DNA of 64,000 bases from an uncultured Roseobacter sp. (lineage in GTDB: Bacteria; Pseudomonadota; Alphaproteobacteria; Rhodobacterales; Rhodobacteraceae), in contig NZ_CANKYM010000001.1 of NCBI RefSeq assembly GCF_947488185.1, forward strand, positions 1,103,501 to 1,167,500, written 5' to 3'. Of this stretch, positions 34,454 to 43,150 are shown piece after piece. The number at the start of each line of letters is the position of its first letter. Position 1 is the stretch's first letter. The translations under genes and the position numbers were made by a program. The notes beneath the pieces were generated by a model. It saw nothing but the letters and a program-made list of their open reading frames with translations. It was not told the origin of the DNA and did not search any database.

Positions 34454-35272
34454 ATGCTTGATCAGACGGAAGGCTACACCACCGAGGACGGCCGTAAGAT
34501 CGGCGGCGTGGTCATGGAGATGCGCAATATTACCCTGCGATTCGGGGGGGTTGAGGCGATCAAGGACATCTCCTTTGATATTCGCGAAGGGGAAATTCGC
34601 GCGATCATCGGGCCCAATGGGGCGGGTAAATCTTCGATGTTGAATGTCATCTCGGGGTTCTACGTGCCCCAGGAGGGACAGGTGTTCTACAAGGGTGCGC
34701 CGCGGCCGCCGATGAAGCCCTATCAGGTGGCACAACAGGGGATCGCGCGGACGTTTCAGAACATTGCATTGTTCGAAGGCATGAGCGTGCTCGACAACGT
34801 GATGACCGGGCGGCTGACCCATATGAAGACCGGGCTGTTTTCGCAGTCGTTCTGGCTGGGCAAGGCGGAGAAAGAGGAAACCGAGAACCGGGAAGTCGCT
34901 GAAAAGATCATCGACTTTCTGGAAATTCAGGCGATCCGCAAGACGCCTGTCTCGCGGCTGCCGTATGGGCTGAAAAAGCGGGTGGAGCTGGCGCGGGCGC
35001 TGGCGGCGGAGCCGTCGCTACTGCTGCTGGACGAGCCCATGGCGGGCATGAACGTTGAGGAAAAGGAGGACATGAGCCGCTTTATCCTTGATGTGAATGA
35101 CGAGTTCGGCACGACCATTGCGCTGATCGAGCATGACATGGGTGTGGTCATGGACCTCTCTGACCGGGTCGTTGTGATGGACTACGGCAAGAAGATCGGC
35201 GACGGGACACCGTCTGAGGTGCGCGGCAATCAGGCGGTGATCGACGCCTATCTGGGGGTCGCGCATGACTGA
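34454..35272 (+). CDS. Branched-chain-type ABC transporter ATP-binding protein (LivG-like)
   Basis: This 272-residue ATPase has Walker A GPNGAGKS at residues 53-60, the HAAT-family signature LPYGLKKRVELARAL and Walker B LLLLDEPMAGM. An IEHDMGVVMDLSDRVVVMDYG segment follows, typical of LivG proteins. Together with the LivF-like protein encoded at 40.7 kb it energises import through the two permeases. It follows the acyl-CoA ligase after a 320-base gap containing an antisense small ORF. The next permease gene is separated from it by a non-coding stretch and a secreted hypothetical protein. Confidence 0.92.
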   Translation: MLDQTEGYTTEDGRKIGGVVMEMRNITLRFGGVEAIKDISFDIREGEIRAIIGPNGAGKSSMLNVISGFYVPQEGQVFYKGAPRPPMKPYQVAQQGIARTFQNIALFEGMSVLDNVMTGRLTHMKTGLFSQSFWLGKAEKEETENREVAEKIIDFLEIQAIRKTPVSRLPYGLKKRVELARALAAEPSLLLLDEPMAGMNVEEKEDMSRFILDVNDEFGTTIALIEHDMGVVMDLSDRVVVMDYGKKIGDGTPSEVRGNQAVIDAYLGVAHD

Positions 35273-35604
35273 ATTAGCCCGGTCAGTGACGCGTCTGTTT
35301 TGGGTCGGTATCGCGTCGGTATTACGTTGGTGCGTGGCGAACGGTCGGCCCAGCAAGTATTTAGATCTTCATTTGGGCGTGGTGCCTGTGTTCTGTGCGG
35401 CGCGAACATACGCTCACGAACACTCCACTCCTGTTATATTTTTTGAACAAAAGGTTAACCATCGGCGGATTGTTTCCGTGGTACCACCCAAGCATGGGCG
35501 AGATCATGCTTAGTCTGCCGGCGATCCTGTCCTTCATGCAATGCCGCGCCCCTCGGGCCGGTGTCACAGAGCAGACGGACAATGGATACCTTTTGGAGGG
35601 TACA
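35273..35604. other. Non-coding gap inside the ABC operon
   Basis: This 332-base gap separates the livG-like gene from a secreted hypothetical protein. A frame starting at 35265 is open for 82 codons but is not protein-like. The sequence TTTTTTGAACAAAAGGTTAACC-like AT-rich patch at about 35437-35460 and the inverted repeat AGCATG/CATGCT at 35491-35510 suggest an internal promoter. GGAGGG at about 35594-35600 is the ribosome-binding site of the next gene. No RNA gene is recognised. Confidence 0.4.
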
Positions 35605-36207
35605 ATGAGTAATTGGTGGTTAATGGGCGCGTTCGCTCTTGGAAGTCTAGTTTACACGAGCACGGACGCGGAAGCAGCGCCGCAGTTCTGTGCGGAGCCG
35701 AGCCCGGCGATGCAGGAGACTTGCGAGGTTTATCAGTCGTATTGCGCGGCTTATCTGGAGGACCCGTCCTCGCTGGATCGCTCAACCTTGCGCGAAATTC
35801 CCAGTGGCGCGCGGGCGCGATTTGCAGCGAGCGAGTTGACGCAGGTCACGCTGGGGTATTTGACGACGCCGAACCCGCAGGTGGCTGTAGTTTATGGTGA
35901 TGAATATCCGTCGTGCGAACTGCTGATGACGGGGATGCAATACTCGGATCTCTTAATCGCGTATCGCGACTGGCGCGGCGGCGAGGGGGCCAAGTTTGCG
36001 GCCACGGCCCCCTTCGAGCCGGTGTCGAAACGCGAAATGCCGCGGGCCTATGCGGCGGTGTTTTTGGCTGCGCCCCGTGAAGATGGGCGAGTCACGGAGA
36101 TCACCCTGAACTGGAACCTGAGCGAGGCGGGTCTGACCCGGCTCAAAGTCTCATATCAACCTGAGCGCGAGCACACGCGGCTTCTGCTGGGACAAGGAGC
36201 AAACTGA
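35605..36207 (+). CDS. Secreted hypothetical protein
   Basis: The 200-residue protein begins with MSNWWLMGAFALGSLVY and a cleavable signal peptide ending near DAEAA (residues 20-25). The start has a GGAGGG ribosome-binding site five bases upstream. The mature part has several Cys (near residues 29, 38, 45 and in PSCELL), which could form disulfides in the periplasm. No domain is recognised. Its stop overlaps the LivH-like permease start by one base (TGATG), so it is translationally coupled to the importer. An accessory periplasmic role in uptake is a guess. Confidence 0.75.
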   Translation: MSNWWLMGAFALGSLVYTSTDAEAAPQFCAEPSPAMQETCEVYQSYCAAYLEDPSSLDRSTLREIPSGARARFAASELTQVTLGYLTTPNPQVAVVYGDEYPSCELLMTGMQYSDLLIAYRDWRGGEGAKFAATAPFEPVSKREMPRAYAAVFLAAPREDGRVTEITLNWNLSEAGLTRLKVSYQPEREHTRLLLGQGAN

Positions 36208-37196
36208 TGCCGGAACAGCTGGCCTTTACCATCGAGGTGTTTCTGAACGGGCTCATGGCGGGGGTGCTCTATGCGCTCGTCGCGCTGGGCTTTGTTCTGA
36301 TCTACAAGGCCAGTGGCATCTTCAACTTTGCGCAAGGGGTCATGGCGCTGTTCGCGGCCATGACCCTTTACGGGATCATGAATGGGCAGGTGCCCTTTGC
36401 CCATCTGATCAACGCGATTTTCGGCACGGAGATCCACTACTTTGGCTGGAACGTGCCGGCCCTGGCGGCGATCTTGCTGACCATAGGGGTGATGATCCTG
36501 CTCGCCTGGATGGTGCAGCGGTTTATCTTTCGATACTTGGTCGGGCAGGAACCGATTATCCTGTTCATGGCGACCATTGGGCTGGCGTATTTCCTTGAGG
36601 GTGTGGGCGACCTCATGTGGGGCTCTGACATCAAGACGCTGGATGTTGGCCTGCCGCAGGGGATCAACGAGACCATTGATGAGACTACCTTCGGGTGGTT
36701 CGGTTACGGCTTCTTTATCGACAATCTGGACATTGTGGCGAGCATCGTGGCGATCATTCTGGTGGCGGCGCTGGTGATGTTCGCGCAGTATACCAAGCAG
36801 GGGCGCGCGATGCGGGCGGTGGCCGATGACCATCAGGCGGCGCTCTCGGTTGGTGTGTCGCTGAATTTCATCTGGATATTGGTGTGGTCGCTCGCAGGCT
36901 TTGTGGCCCTGGTGGCGGGTATCATGTGGGGGGCTAAATCCGGCGTGCAGTTCTCTCTGTCGCTGATTGCCTTGAAGGCGCTGCCGGTGCTGATGCTAGG
37001 TGGGTTCACCTCGATTCCGGGCGCGATTGTCGGCGGGTTGATCATCGGCGTGGGCGAGAAGCTTTTCGAATTCCTGATCGGTGCGCCTTACCTCGGCGGG
37101 GCCACCGAGAACTGGTTCGCCTACATGCTGGCGCTGCTGTTTCTTGTATTCCGCCCGCAGGGCTTGTTCGGGGAGAAGATCATTGAACGGGTTTGA
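36207..37196 (+). CDS. Branched-chain-type ABC transporter permease (LivH-like)
   Basis: The 329-residue protein has about eight hydrophobic helices and the LivH pattern (EVFLNGLMAGVLYALVALGF at the N-terminus, then GRAMRAVADDHQAALSVGVS, then LMLGGFTSIPGAIVGGLIIG). This is one of the two membrane subunits of the importer. Its ATG overlaps the stop of the secreted hypothetical protein by one base. A hairpin with AAAACCTC/GAGGTTTT arms follows its stop at 37210-37230. The partner LivM gene lies 1 kb downstream, separated by two small membrane-protein genes. Confidence 0.92.
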   Translation: MPEQLAFTIEVFLNGLMAGVLYALVALGFVLIYKASGIFNFAQGVMALFAAMTLYGIMNGQVPFAHLINAIFGTEIHYFGWNVPALAAILLTIGVMILLAWMVQRFIFRYLVGQEPIILFMATIGLAYFLEGVGDLMWGSDIKTLDVGLPQGINETIDETTFGWFGYGFFIDNLDIVASIVAIILVAALVMFAQYTKQGRAMRAVADDHQAALSVGVSLNFIWILVWSLAGFVALVAGIMWGAKSGVQFSLSLIALKALPVLMLGGFTSIPGAIVGGLIIGVGEKLFEFLIGAPYLGGATENWFAYMLALLFLVFRPQGLFGEKIIERV

Positions 37197-37209
37197 CGGG
37201 CGTTTTGTA

Positions 37210-37300
37210 AAAACCTCTGGGGGAGGTTTTGAGCCCGGCAAAGGGCGGAGCCCCGGATGGGACACTGCCTTGAAAAGGTCCAGTGGACCTTTTCGTGTCC
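37210..37300. repeat. Two consecutive hairpins after the LivH-like gene
   Basis: AAAACCTC (37210-37217) pairs with GAGGTTTT (37223-37230). Downstream, GAAAAGGTCCA at 37272-37282 is inverted at 37284-37294, giving a 23-base near-perfect palindrome. GGACAC at 37260-37265 pairs with GTGTCC at 37295-37300 to extend it as a cruciform. No strong T-run follows, so this may be a repeat element or a Rho-independent-like barrier in the operon. Confidence 0.55.
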
Positions 37301-37328
37301 TCAAAGGGCGGCAGCATGGGGATGTGCG

Positions 37329-37667
37329 CTACTCTTCCAAGCTGCGGAACAGCGCCACGGTGAGTGCGGCTAGGATCGTGACCCCTAACGTGAGCGCCAG
37401 GTTCATGTCCCCGAAGACCAGCATGGCAAAGCAAAGGCAGACGCCGACGACACCAAGACAGATGACGATTCCAAAGCCCCATGTCATGGAGTTGGAGAGT
37501 TTTTTCTCTTGCGGTTCGGCAGGACTCTCGGTTCCGACGAATTCGGTTTCGACGACATCGACACTGTCGATCAGCAGCGCCCGCTGCGCTGTATATTCCA
37601 CGTCCGTAATCTCGCCGCGCGCCAGACGGGCGTCCAGCTCGCGCAGATCTTTCAGGATGGCCGTCAT
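37329..37667 (-). CDS. Small membrane protein with SHOCT-like N-terminus
   Basis: A 112-residue leftward gene starts at ATG 37667 with AGGAG eight bases upstream. Residues 4-35 (LKDLRELDARLARGEITDVE and following) look like a SHOCT-type short helical module (L..L..L..G.I...E pattern). Two hydrophobic segments follow at about 62-82 and 87-105. It is encoded antisense within the importer operon. Function is unknown; SHOCT modules are usually found at protein termini and may mediate oligomerisation. Confidence 0.65.
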   Translation of the reverse strand: MTAILKDLRELDARLARGEITDVEYTAQRALLIDSVDVVETEFVGTESPAEPQEKKLSNSMTWGFGIVICLGVVGVCLCFAMLVFGDMNLALTLGVTILAALTVALFRSLEE

Positions 37668-37778
37668 CAGTCCCACTCCTGCCCCCACGCTTGGGTGTGG
37701 CAGGGGAAATGGGGCGAAATTGGGAAAATCCGTGAAAGATTGTGAAGTGGTTAACGCCTCTGGGCAGAGCGCCCTGAC

Positions 37779-38195
37779 ATGAGCCTGTCCAGTGATATCG
37801 TCTTTTGGAGCGCTGCGGCGACCGCGTCCATCGCGGCCGGCGTCTGCCTTTGGATCGTGGCCGTCATGACGTTTATGGAATGGTCGGGGGCCCTGGGCGG
37901 GGCGCCGTCACCCCGGGATCGAGCGGTCACGCTTGTTGCTTTGGGCACCGGCGTACTCGCCACCGCGATACCGGTTGCCTTCATGATCGTGAGGGTGCGC
38001 GGGCGCGGAGTGCCGCGGTCTCTGAAGGCTGGGGCCCTATCGGTCGCGCTCGTCACTCTGGGGCTCGCGGCCTATGCAGCATTGGCCGATTTTGCTGACT
38101 TTGTCTGGTTCGGTGCGCCTTTGGCGCTTTTGGGCGGGTCGCTTCTGATCATGATACTCTCTCACAAGAAAGGGCTGTCGGATGTTCTATCGTGA
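37779..38195 (+). CDS. Small four-helix membrane protein, hypothetical
   Basis: The 138-residue frame encodes about four hydrophobic segments (near residues 8-32, 50-72, 82-103 and 108-127) with short charged loops such as RVRGRGVPRSLK. It overlaps the start of the LivM-like permease by 14 bases, implying coupling to the transporter operon. Its ribosome-binding site is weak. No family is recognised. Composition and the sharp overlap support it as a real gene, but without relatives it remains tentative. Confidence 0.6.
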   Translation: MSLSSDIVFWSAAATASIAAGVCLWIVAVMTFMEWSGALGGAPSPRDRAVTLVALGTGVLATAIPVAFMIVRVRGRGVPRSLKAGALSVALVTLGLAAYAALADFADFVWFGAPLALLGGSLLIMILSHKKGLSDVLS

Positions 38196-39258
38196 AGCCG
38201 GAGACTTCAGCACCACCTACCCACAGGACAGCCAGACCTTTCCGATCAAGTTCGACCGGTGGCGGTACTACGCGGTGCTGTTCATCGCAGTGGTGATCAT
38301 CCCCTTTGTGATCAATGATTATTGGGTCAATTCGATCTTCATGCCGTTCCTGATCTACGCGATCGCGGCGATCGGGCTGAACATCCTGGTGGGCTATTGC
38401 GGGCAGGTGAGCCTTGGCACGGGCGGGTTCATGGCCGTGGGCGCCTACGCCTGCTACAAGCTGATGACGGGCTTTCCGGAGGTCAGCATGTTCATCCATG
38501 TGCTGCTGGCCGGTGGGATCACGGCGATGGTCGGCGTGCTCTTTGGCCTGCCGTCCTTGCGGATCAAAGGCTTCTATCTGGCGGTAGCGACGCTGGCCGC
38601 GCAGTTCTTCCTGGTGTGGCTTTTCAACAAGGTGAGCTGGTTTTACAACTACTCGGCCTCCGGCCAGATCAACGCGCCCGAGCGGGATACCTTCGGCATC
38701 CTGATCACCGGACCCAACACCGAGGCCTGGGCCACCTATATGTTCTGCCTGATCTTCACGATCTTTTCGGCGGTGGTCGCGCGCAACCTGACGCGCGGGT
38801 CCGTGGGGCGGCAGTGGATGGCGATCCGGGATATGGATATCGCCGCCGAGATCATCGGGGTGAACCCGCTCAAGGCCAAGCTGACGGCCTTTGCGGTGAG
38901 CTCTTTCTTCGTGGGAATCTCCGGTGCGCTCTTCTTCGCGGTCTATCTGGGCGCTGTGGAAGTGGGCGAGGCCTTCGGCATCACCAAGTCGTTCCTCGTG
39001 CTCTTCATGATCATCATCGGCGGGCTGGGGTCGATCTTCGGTTCCTTCGCGGGGGCCGCTTTTCTCGTGCTGCTGCCGGTCGCGCTCAAGGTGATCGGTG
39101 TGGACTGGCTGGGCTGGCCCACGGATATCGTGGCGCATCTCAACCTGGTGATCGTCGGCGGGCTGATCGTGGTCTTCCTGATCGCGGAACCGCATGGGCT
39201 GGCGCAGCTCTGGCGGGTGGCCAAGGAGAAACTCAGGCTGTGGCCATTCCCACACTGA
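38182..39258 (+). CDS. Branched-chain-type ABC transporter permease (LivM-like)
   Basis: This second membrane subunit has 358 residues with about nine to ten hydrophobic helices. LivM features are YAIAAIGLNILVGYCGQVSL, then GRQWMAIRDMDIAAEIIGVN, then FLVLFMIIIGGLGSIFGSFA. It pairs with the LivH-like permease. It begins within the end of the small membrane-protein gene. After its stop comes a dispersed repeat (39269-39292) and then the ribosome-binding site of the substrate-binding protein gene. Confidence 0.92.
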   Translation: MFYREAGDFSTTYPQDSQTFPIKFDRWRYYAVLFIAVVIIPFVINDYWVNSIFMPFLIYAIAAIGLNILVGYCGQVSLGTGGFMAVGAYACYKLMTGFPEVSMFIHVLLAGGITAMVGVLFGLPSLRIKGFYLAVATLAAQFFLVWLFNKVSWFYNYSASGQINAPERDTFGILITGPNTEAWATYMFCLIFTIFSAVVARNLTRGSVGRQWMAIRDMDIAAEIIGVNPLKAKLTAFAVSSFFVGISGALFFAVYLGAVEVGEAFGITKSFLVLFMIIIGGLGSIFGSFAGAAFLVLLPVALKVIGVDWLGWPTDIVAHLNLVIVGGLIVVFLIAEPHGLAQLWRVAKEKLRLWPFPH

Positions 39259-39268
39259 GCAACAGACA

Positions 39269-39292
39269 GGTAGGGTGGGCTTTCAGGCCACC
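39269..39292. repeat. Dispersed repeat, inverse copy between LivM-like and binding-protein genes
   Basis: This 24-base stretch (GGTAGGGTGGGCTTTCAGG and onward) is the exact reverse complement of 13381-13404, 26 kb away. Other copies are at 29285-29307 and 45722-45744. All four lie within 100 bases downstream of stop codons. Confidence 0.75.
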
Positions 39293-39356
39293 CTCAACAA
39301 GAAAAACAGCGCCGGGCAACCGGCACATCGGACAAAAACCAAGGGAGGTAACACCG

Positions 39357-40640
39357 ATGAATTGTAAACTGGGAACATGGGCCGTGGCAGGCCTGATGGC
39401 GGCAAGCCCCGTGATGGCGGATCTTGTCTTTCCATCGCTGAGCTACCGCACCGGGCCATATGCTGCGGGCGGTATTCCGTTTGCCGACGGCTACGCGGAC
39501 TACTTTACGCTTCTGAACGAACGCGACGGTGGCATCGGCGGCGTCATGACGCGCGTGCTGGAGTGCGAGACCGGCTACAACACCGAAAAAGGGGTGGAGT
39601 GTTACGAGAGCACCAAGGGCGAAGGCGCTCTGGTCTATCAGCCGCTCTCCACTGGGATCACCTATCAGCTGATCCCCAAGGCCACCGCCGATGACATCCC
39701 GATCCACTCCATGGGCTATGGTCGGACATCCGCTGCCAATGGTGATGTGTTCAGCCATGTCTTCAACTACCCGGCCAACTACTGGAATGGTGCATCTGCC
39801 GCGATCAACCATATTCTGGACCTGAATGGCGGCGACATCTCGGGCAAGAAGATCGCGCTGGTCTATCACAACTCCGCCTACGGCAAGGAGCCGATCCGGA
39901 CGCTGGAGAAACTCTCCGAAAAACACGGGTTTGAGCTGAGCCTGCTGGCCGTCGATCACCCCGGTCAGGAGCAAAAATCCCAGTGGCTGCAGATCCGCCG
40001 TGAAAAGCCCGACAACGTGATCATGTATGGCTGGGGCGTGATGAACCAGGTGGCTGTGCAGGAAGCGGCAAACATCCGTTTCCCGATGGAGAATTTCATC
40101 GGCATCTGGTGGTCCGGTGCGGAGATCGACGTGCAGCCAGCGGGCGATAAGGCCAATGGCTACAAGGCGCTCGCGCTGACGGCGGTGGGCGACGACTTCC
40201 CGCTCTATGATGAGCTGCGCCAATACGTGGTCGATGCGGGCAAAGCCGCAGGCGCGGGTGATCAGCTCGGCACCGTACCCTACAACCGCGGGATCTATGC
40301 TGCCATGCTGGCCGCCGAGGCGGTGAAAGTGGCGCAGAAGATGCACGGCACCGATGACATCACCTCCGGCCAGATGCGCGACGGGATGGAGAACCTCGTG
40401 ATCACCGAAGAGCTGATGACTGAACTGGGCCTGCCGAACTTCGGCCCGACTTTCTCTGTCTCCTGCCAGAACCATGGGGGCGAGGGTCTGGTGGCCGTCA
40501 CGCAGTGGGATGCGGCAGCGGGCGAGTTCGTGACGATCTCGGACTTTGCACCCACGGACATGGATGTCATCCAGCCGCTGATCGATGAGGATTCCGCTGC
40601 CTACAAGGCGGAGAACAACATAGAAAGCAACTGTAACTAA
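39357..40640 (+). CDS. ABC transporter substrate-binding protein (LivK/HAAT family)
   Basis: The periplasmic receptor of the importer starts at ATG 39357, which has GGGAGG eight bases upstream; the long in-frame extension to 38322 is spurious. A signal peptide covers about residues 1-21 (LGTWAVAGLMAASPVMA). The mature protein is a type I periplasmic-binding fold of about 405 residues with ITYQLIPKATADDIPIHSMG and KKIALVYHNSAYGKE segments. It is larger than amino-acid LivK proteins and belongs to the group found next to acyl-CoA ligases. A carboxylate or aromatic acid is a more likely ligand than leucine, but this is inferred. Confidence 0.9.
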   Translation: MNCKLGTWAVAGLMAASPVMADLVFPSLSYRTGPYAAGGIPFADGYADYFTLLNERDGGIGGVMTRVLECETGYNTEKGVECYESTKGEGALVYQPLSTGITYQLIPKATADDIPIHSMGYGRTSAANGDVFSHVFNYPANYWNGASAAINHILDLNGGDISGKKIALVYHNSAYGKEPIRTLEKLSEKHGFELSLLAVDHPGQEQKSQWLQIRREKPDNVIMYGWGVMNQVAVQEAANIRFPMENFIGIWWSGAEIDVQPAGDKANGYKALALTAVGDDFPLYDELRQYVVDAGKAAGAGDQLGTVPYNRGIYAAMLAAEAVKVAQKMHGTDDITSGQMRDGMENLVITEELMTELGLPNFGPTFSVSCQNHGGEGLVAVTQWDAAAGEFVTISDFAPTDMDVIQPLIDEDSAAYKAENNIESNCN

Positions 40641-40646
40641 AACCAT

Positions 40647-40673
40647 TGCCCCGGCAGGTCCACTGCCGGGGCA
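40647..40673 (+). terminator. 11-bp hairpin between binding-protein and LivF-like genes
   Basis: TGCCCCGGCAG (40647-40657) pairs perfectly with CTGCCGGGGCA (40663-40673) around a 5-base loop, seven bases after the binding-protein stop. Only TT follows, so it may be an mRNA-stabilising or attenuating hairpin rather than a full terminator. Confidence 0.65.
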
Positions 40674-40700
40674 TTCAACTCTATGCTGAGGTCACTGGCC

Positions 40701-41537
40701 ATGCTGGATGCTGCCAAGGAACAGGACATTCGCGCCGACACGGTGCTGGACGTCAACAATATCGAGGTGATCTACAATCACGTGATCCTCGTCCTCAAAG
40801 GCGTCAGCCTGGCGGTGCCCAAAGGCGGCATCACCGCGCTTTTGGGCGGCAACGGCGCAGGCAAGACCACGACGCTCAAGGCGATCTCGGGTCTTCTGGC
40901 CTCCGAGCGGGGCGAGGTGACCAAAGGCACGATCAAGTATCACGGGCAGGACATTCACCACGCCGACCCGGCGGAAACCGTCAAGCGTGGGGTCGTGCAG
41001 GTCATGGAAGGGCGGCATTGTTTTGAGCACCTCACGGTGGAGGAAAACCTGCTGACCGGCGCCTACACGCGGCGCGATGGCAATGCCGCGATCCAGGCGG
41101 ATCTTGAGATGGTCTACGGCTATTTCCCGCGCCTGAGGGAGCGGCGGAAGTCTCAGGCTGGCTATACATCGGGAGGCGAGCAGCAGATGACGGCGATCGG
41201 CCGGGCGCTGATGTCCAAGCCCGAGACGATCCTGCTGGATGAGCCGTCGATGGGGCTCGCGCCGCAGCTGGTGGAGCAGATTTTCGAGATCGTGAAATCG
41301 ATCAATGAAGAGCAGGGCGTGACGATCCTGCTGGCCGAGCAGAACACCAATGTGGCGCTGCGCTTTGCGCATTACGGCTATATTCTGGAATCGGGCCGCG
41401 TGGTGATGGACGGCCCTGCCGCCGAGCTGCGGGAAAACCCGGACGTGAAGGAATTCTACCTCGGCATGTCGGAGGAGGGCCGCAAATCCTTCCGCGATGT
41501 ACGCAGCTATCGTCGGCGCAAGCGCTGGTTGTCCTGA
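40701..41537 (+). CDS. Branched-chain-type ABC transporter ATP-binding protein (LivF-like)
   Basis: This is the second ATPase of the importer. Walker A is GGNGAGKTT, the signature is TSGGEQQMTAIGRAL and Walker B is ILLDEPSMGLAPQ. AEQNTNVALRFAHYGYILESG is the LivF-type tail. The frame also allows ATG at 40683, but ATG at 40701 has GAGG eight bases upstream and is preferred (278 residues). The last 20 residues are strongly basic (RSYRRRKRW). It follows the binding-protein gene across an 11-bp hairpin and is followed by the cupin gene. Confidence 0.92.
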   Translation: MLDAAKEQDIRADTVLDVNNIEVIYNHVILVLKGVSLAVPKGGITALLGGNGAGKTTTLKAISGLLASERGEVTKGTIKYHGQDIHHADPAETVKRGVVQVMEGRHCFEHLTVEENLLTGAYTRRDGNAAIQADLEMVYGYFPRLRERRKSQAGYTSGGEQQMTAIGRALMSKPETILLDEPSMGLAPQLVEQIFEIVKSINEEQGVTILLAEQNTNVALRFAHYGYILESGRVVMDGPAAELRENPDVKEFYLGMSEEGRKSFRDVRSYRRRKRWLS

Positions 41538-41554
41538 AAAATGGGGGAAATGCG

Positions 41555-41938
41555 ATGAGACAATTGGGTTTGACTTTCGCAGCACTGATGTTGGCATTGC
41601 CTGTCTGGGCAGAGAACCTGGCGCAGCGCAACGTGCTGAACGAGCAGCCGCTAAGCGGGGCAGAGGGCACGGTGGTGATTGTCTCCGAGCTCAAGCTGAT
41701 GCCCGGCGGGCGCATTCCGCTGCACACCCATCCCGGGGACGAACATGCGGTGATCGTTGTTGGCGGGTTGGCGCTCTTGCCGAATGGCAAGGAGGTGGAA
41801 TTTGCTGCGGGCACGCCGATGTTCTTTCCGGAAGGTCAGGTGCATGGTGGTGTGACCAACCTCGGCACGGCACCGATGGAGATCGTCACCACCCATATCG
41901 TGCGCGCGGATGAACCCTTCCAGACAGCGGCGGAATGA
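41555..41938 (+). CDS. Periplasmic cupin-domain protein
   Basis: The 127-residue protein has a signal peptide (residues 1-19, MRQLGLTFAALMLALPVWA) followed by one cupin barrel. Metal-binding residues are visible in PLHTHPGDEHAVIVVGG (two His and Glu/His) and a second-motif His in EGQVHGGVTN. It is encoded 17 bases after the LivF-like gene and one base before the ligase-like gene, so it belongs to the operon. A role in handling or modifying the imported substrate in the periplasm is plausible, but the reaction is not known. Confidence 0.8.
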   Translation: MRQLGLTFAALMLALPVWAENLAQRNVLNEQPLSGAEGTVVIVSELKLMPGGRIPLHTHPGDEHAVIVVGGLALLPNGKEVEFAAGTPMFFPEGQVHGGVTNLGTAPMEIVTTHIVRADEPFQTAAE

Positions 41939-41939
41939 C

Positions 41940-43139
41940 ATGACCCCGTATTTCGACGAGCTTGAAACACGCAGTGCGGATGCGCGCGAGGCAGCGCAGA
42001 CCGCCTCTTTGATGGCGCAAATCGCGCGGGTCCGCGCAGCAGAGGACACATGTCTGCTCGAAGACGTGGATGTCACGGAGATTTCCGATCTGCCCAAGCT
42101 GCCGGTGCTGCGCAAATCCGATCTGGCGCAATGGCAGAAAGAGAAACCTCCTTTCGGCGGGATCCCCGTCTCGAACGCAGCCCATGTGTTCCAGTCGCCA
42201 GGGCCGATTTACGAGCCCGGCGGGGTCAGCCACGACTGGTGGCGCATGGGTCGCTTTCTGCATGCCGCAGGGATTGGCGCAGGTGACCTGGTACAGAACT
42301 GCTTTGGCTATCACCTGACCCCGGCAGGCATGATTTTCGAAAGCGGCGCGCGCGCCGTGGGGGCCATGGTGTTGCCCGCCGGGACCGGGCAGACCGAGTT
42401 GCAGGTGCAGGCGGCGGCTGCGGTGGGCACGACGGCTTACGCGGGCACGCCGGATTATCTCAAGGTGATCCTCGACAAGGCCGCCGAGATGGGCGTGACC
42501 CTGAACATCACCAAGGCGGCGGTGGGCGGCGGCGCGCTCTTCCCCGCCATGCGCCAGGACTATGCAGAGCGCGGGATCAGCTGCCTGCAGTGTTACGCGA
42601 CCGCTGATCTGGGCAATATCGCGTACGAGTCTCCCGCGATGGAGGGCATGATCCTCGACGAAGGCGTGATCGTGGAGATCGTGACGCCGGGCACCGGTGA
42701 TCTTGTGGCGCCCGGCGAGGTCGGTGAGGTGGTCGTCACCACGCTGAACCCGGACTATCCGCTGATCCGGTTCGCCACGGGAGATCTGAGCGCCGTGATG
42801 CCGGGCCAAAGCCCCTGCGGACGCACCAACACGCGCATCAAGGGGTGGATGGGCCGCGCCGATCAGACCACCAAGATCAAGGGCATGTTTGTGCGGCCCG
42901 AACAGGTGGCGGCACTGGTGGCGCGGCACGACGAGATCGTGAAGGCGCGCGTGATCGCCAGCCGGGACGGCGCACAGGACGCGATGACGGTGCAGGTCGA
43001 AGCCGCTGGCGGATCGGCAGAGGTGTTTTCGGCCAGCGTCGTAGACGTGCTCAAAATGAAGGGCGCGGTAGAAATCCTTGCGCCGGGCAGTCTGCCCCGG
43101 GATGGATTGGTGATTGAGGATCAGCGCAGCTACGATTAG
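41940..43139 (+). CDS. PaaK-like AMP-binding/phenylacetate-CoA ligase family protein
   Basis: The 399-residue protein aligns with PaaK-type adenylate-forming enzymes: an N-terminal LPVLRKSDL segment, HAAGIGAGDLVQNCFGYHLT, TADLGNIAYE in the position of the A5 motif, PLIRFATGDL and a C-terminal DQTTKIKGMFVRPEQVAA. The nucleotide-binding P-loop normally found as SSGTTGxPT is here FQSPGPIYEPGG, without the Ser/Thr-Gly-rich pattern, so it may be inactive or use a different chemistry. It is the second ligase-family gene in the importer operon. Start ATG 41940 lies just after the cupin stop. Confidence 0.8.
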   Translation: MTPYFDELETRSADAREAAQTASLMAQIARVRAAEDTCLLEDVDVTEISDLPKLPVLRKSDLAQWQKEKPPFGGIPVSNAAHVFQSPGPIYEPGGVSHDWWRMGRFLHAAGIGAGDLVQNCFGYHLTPAGMIFESGARAVGAMVLPAGTGQTELQVQAAAAVGTTAYAGTPDYLKVILDKAAEMGVTLNITKAAVGGGALFPAMRQDYAERGISCLQCYATADLGNIAYESPAMEGMILDEGVIVEIVTPGTGDLVAPGEVGEVVVTTLNPDYPLIRFATGDLSAVMPGQSPCGRTNTRIKGWMGRADQTTKIKGMFVRPEQVAALVARHDEIVKARVIASRDGAQDAMTVQVEAAGGSAEVFSASVVDVLKMKGAVEILAPGSLPRDGLVIEDQRSYD

Positions 43140-43150
43140 AGGTGCGCGAG

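Noticed and set aside
35265..35513. 82-codon frame overlapping the livG-like stop
   Set aside because: Translation is not protein-like and it would end before the well-supported secreted protein gene.
38322..39356. Long upstream extension of the substrate-binding-protein frame
   Set aside because: It reads through the LivM-like gene in another frame; a signal peptide and ribosome-binding site fix the start at 39357.
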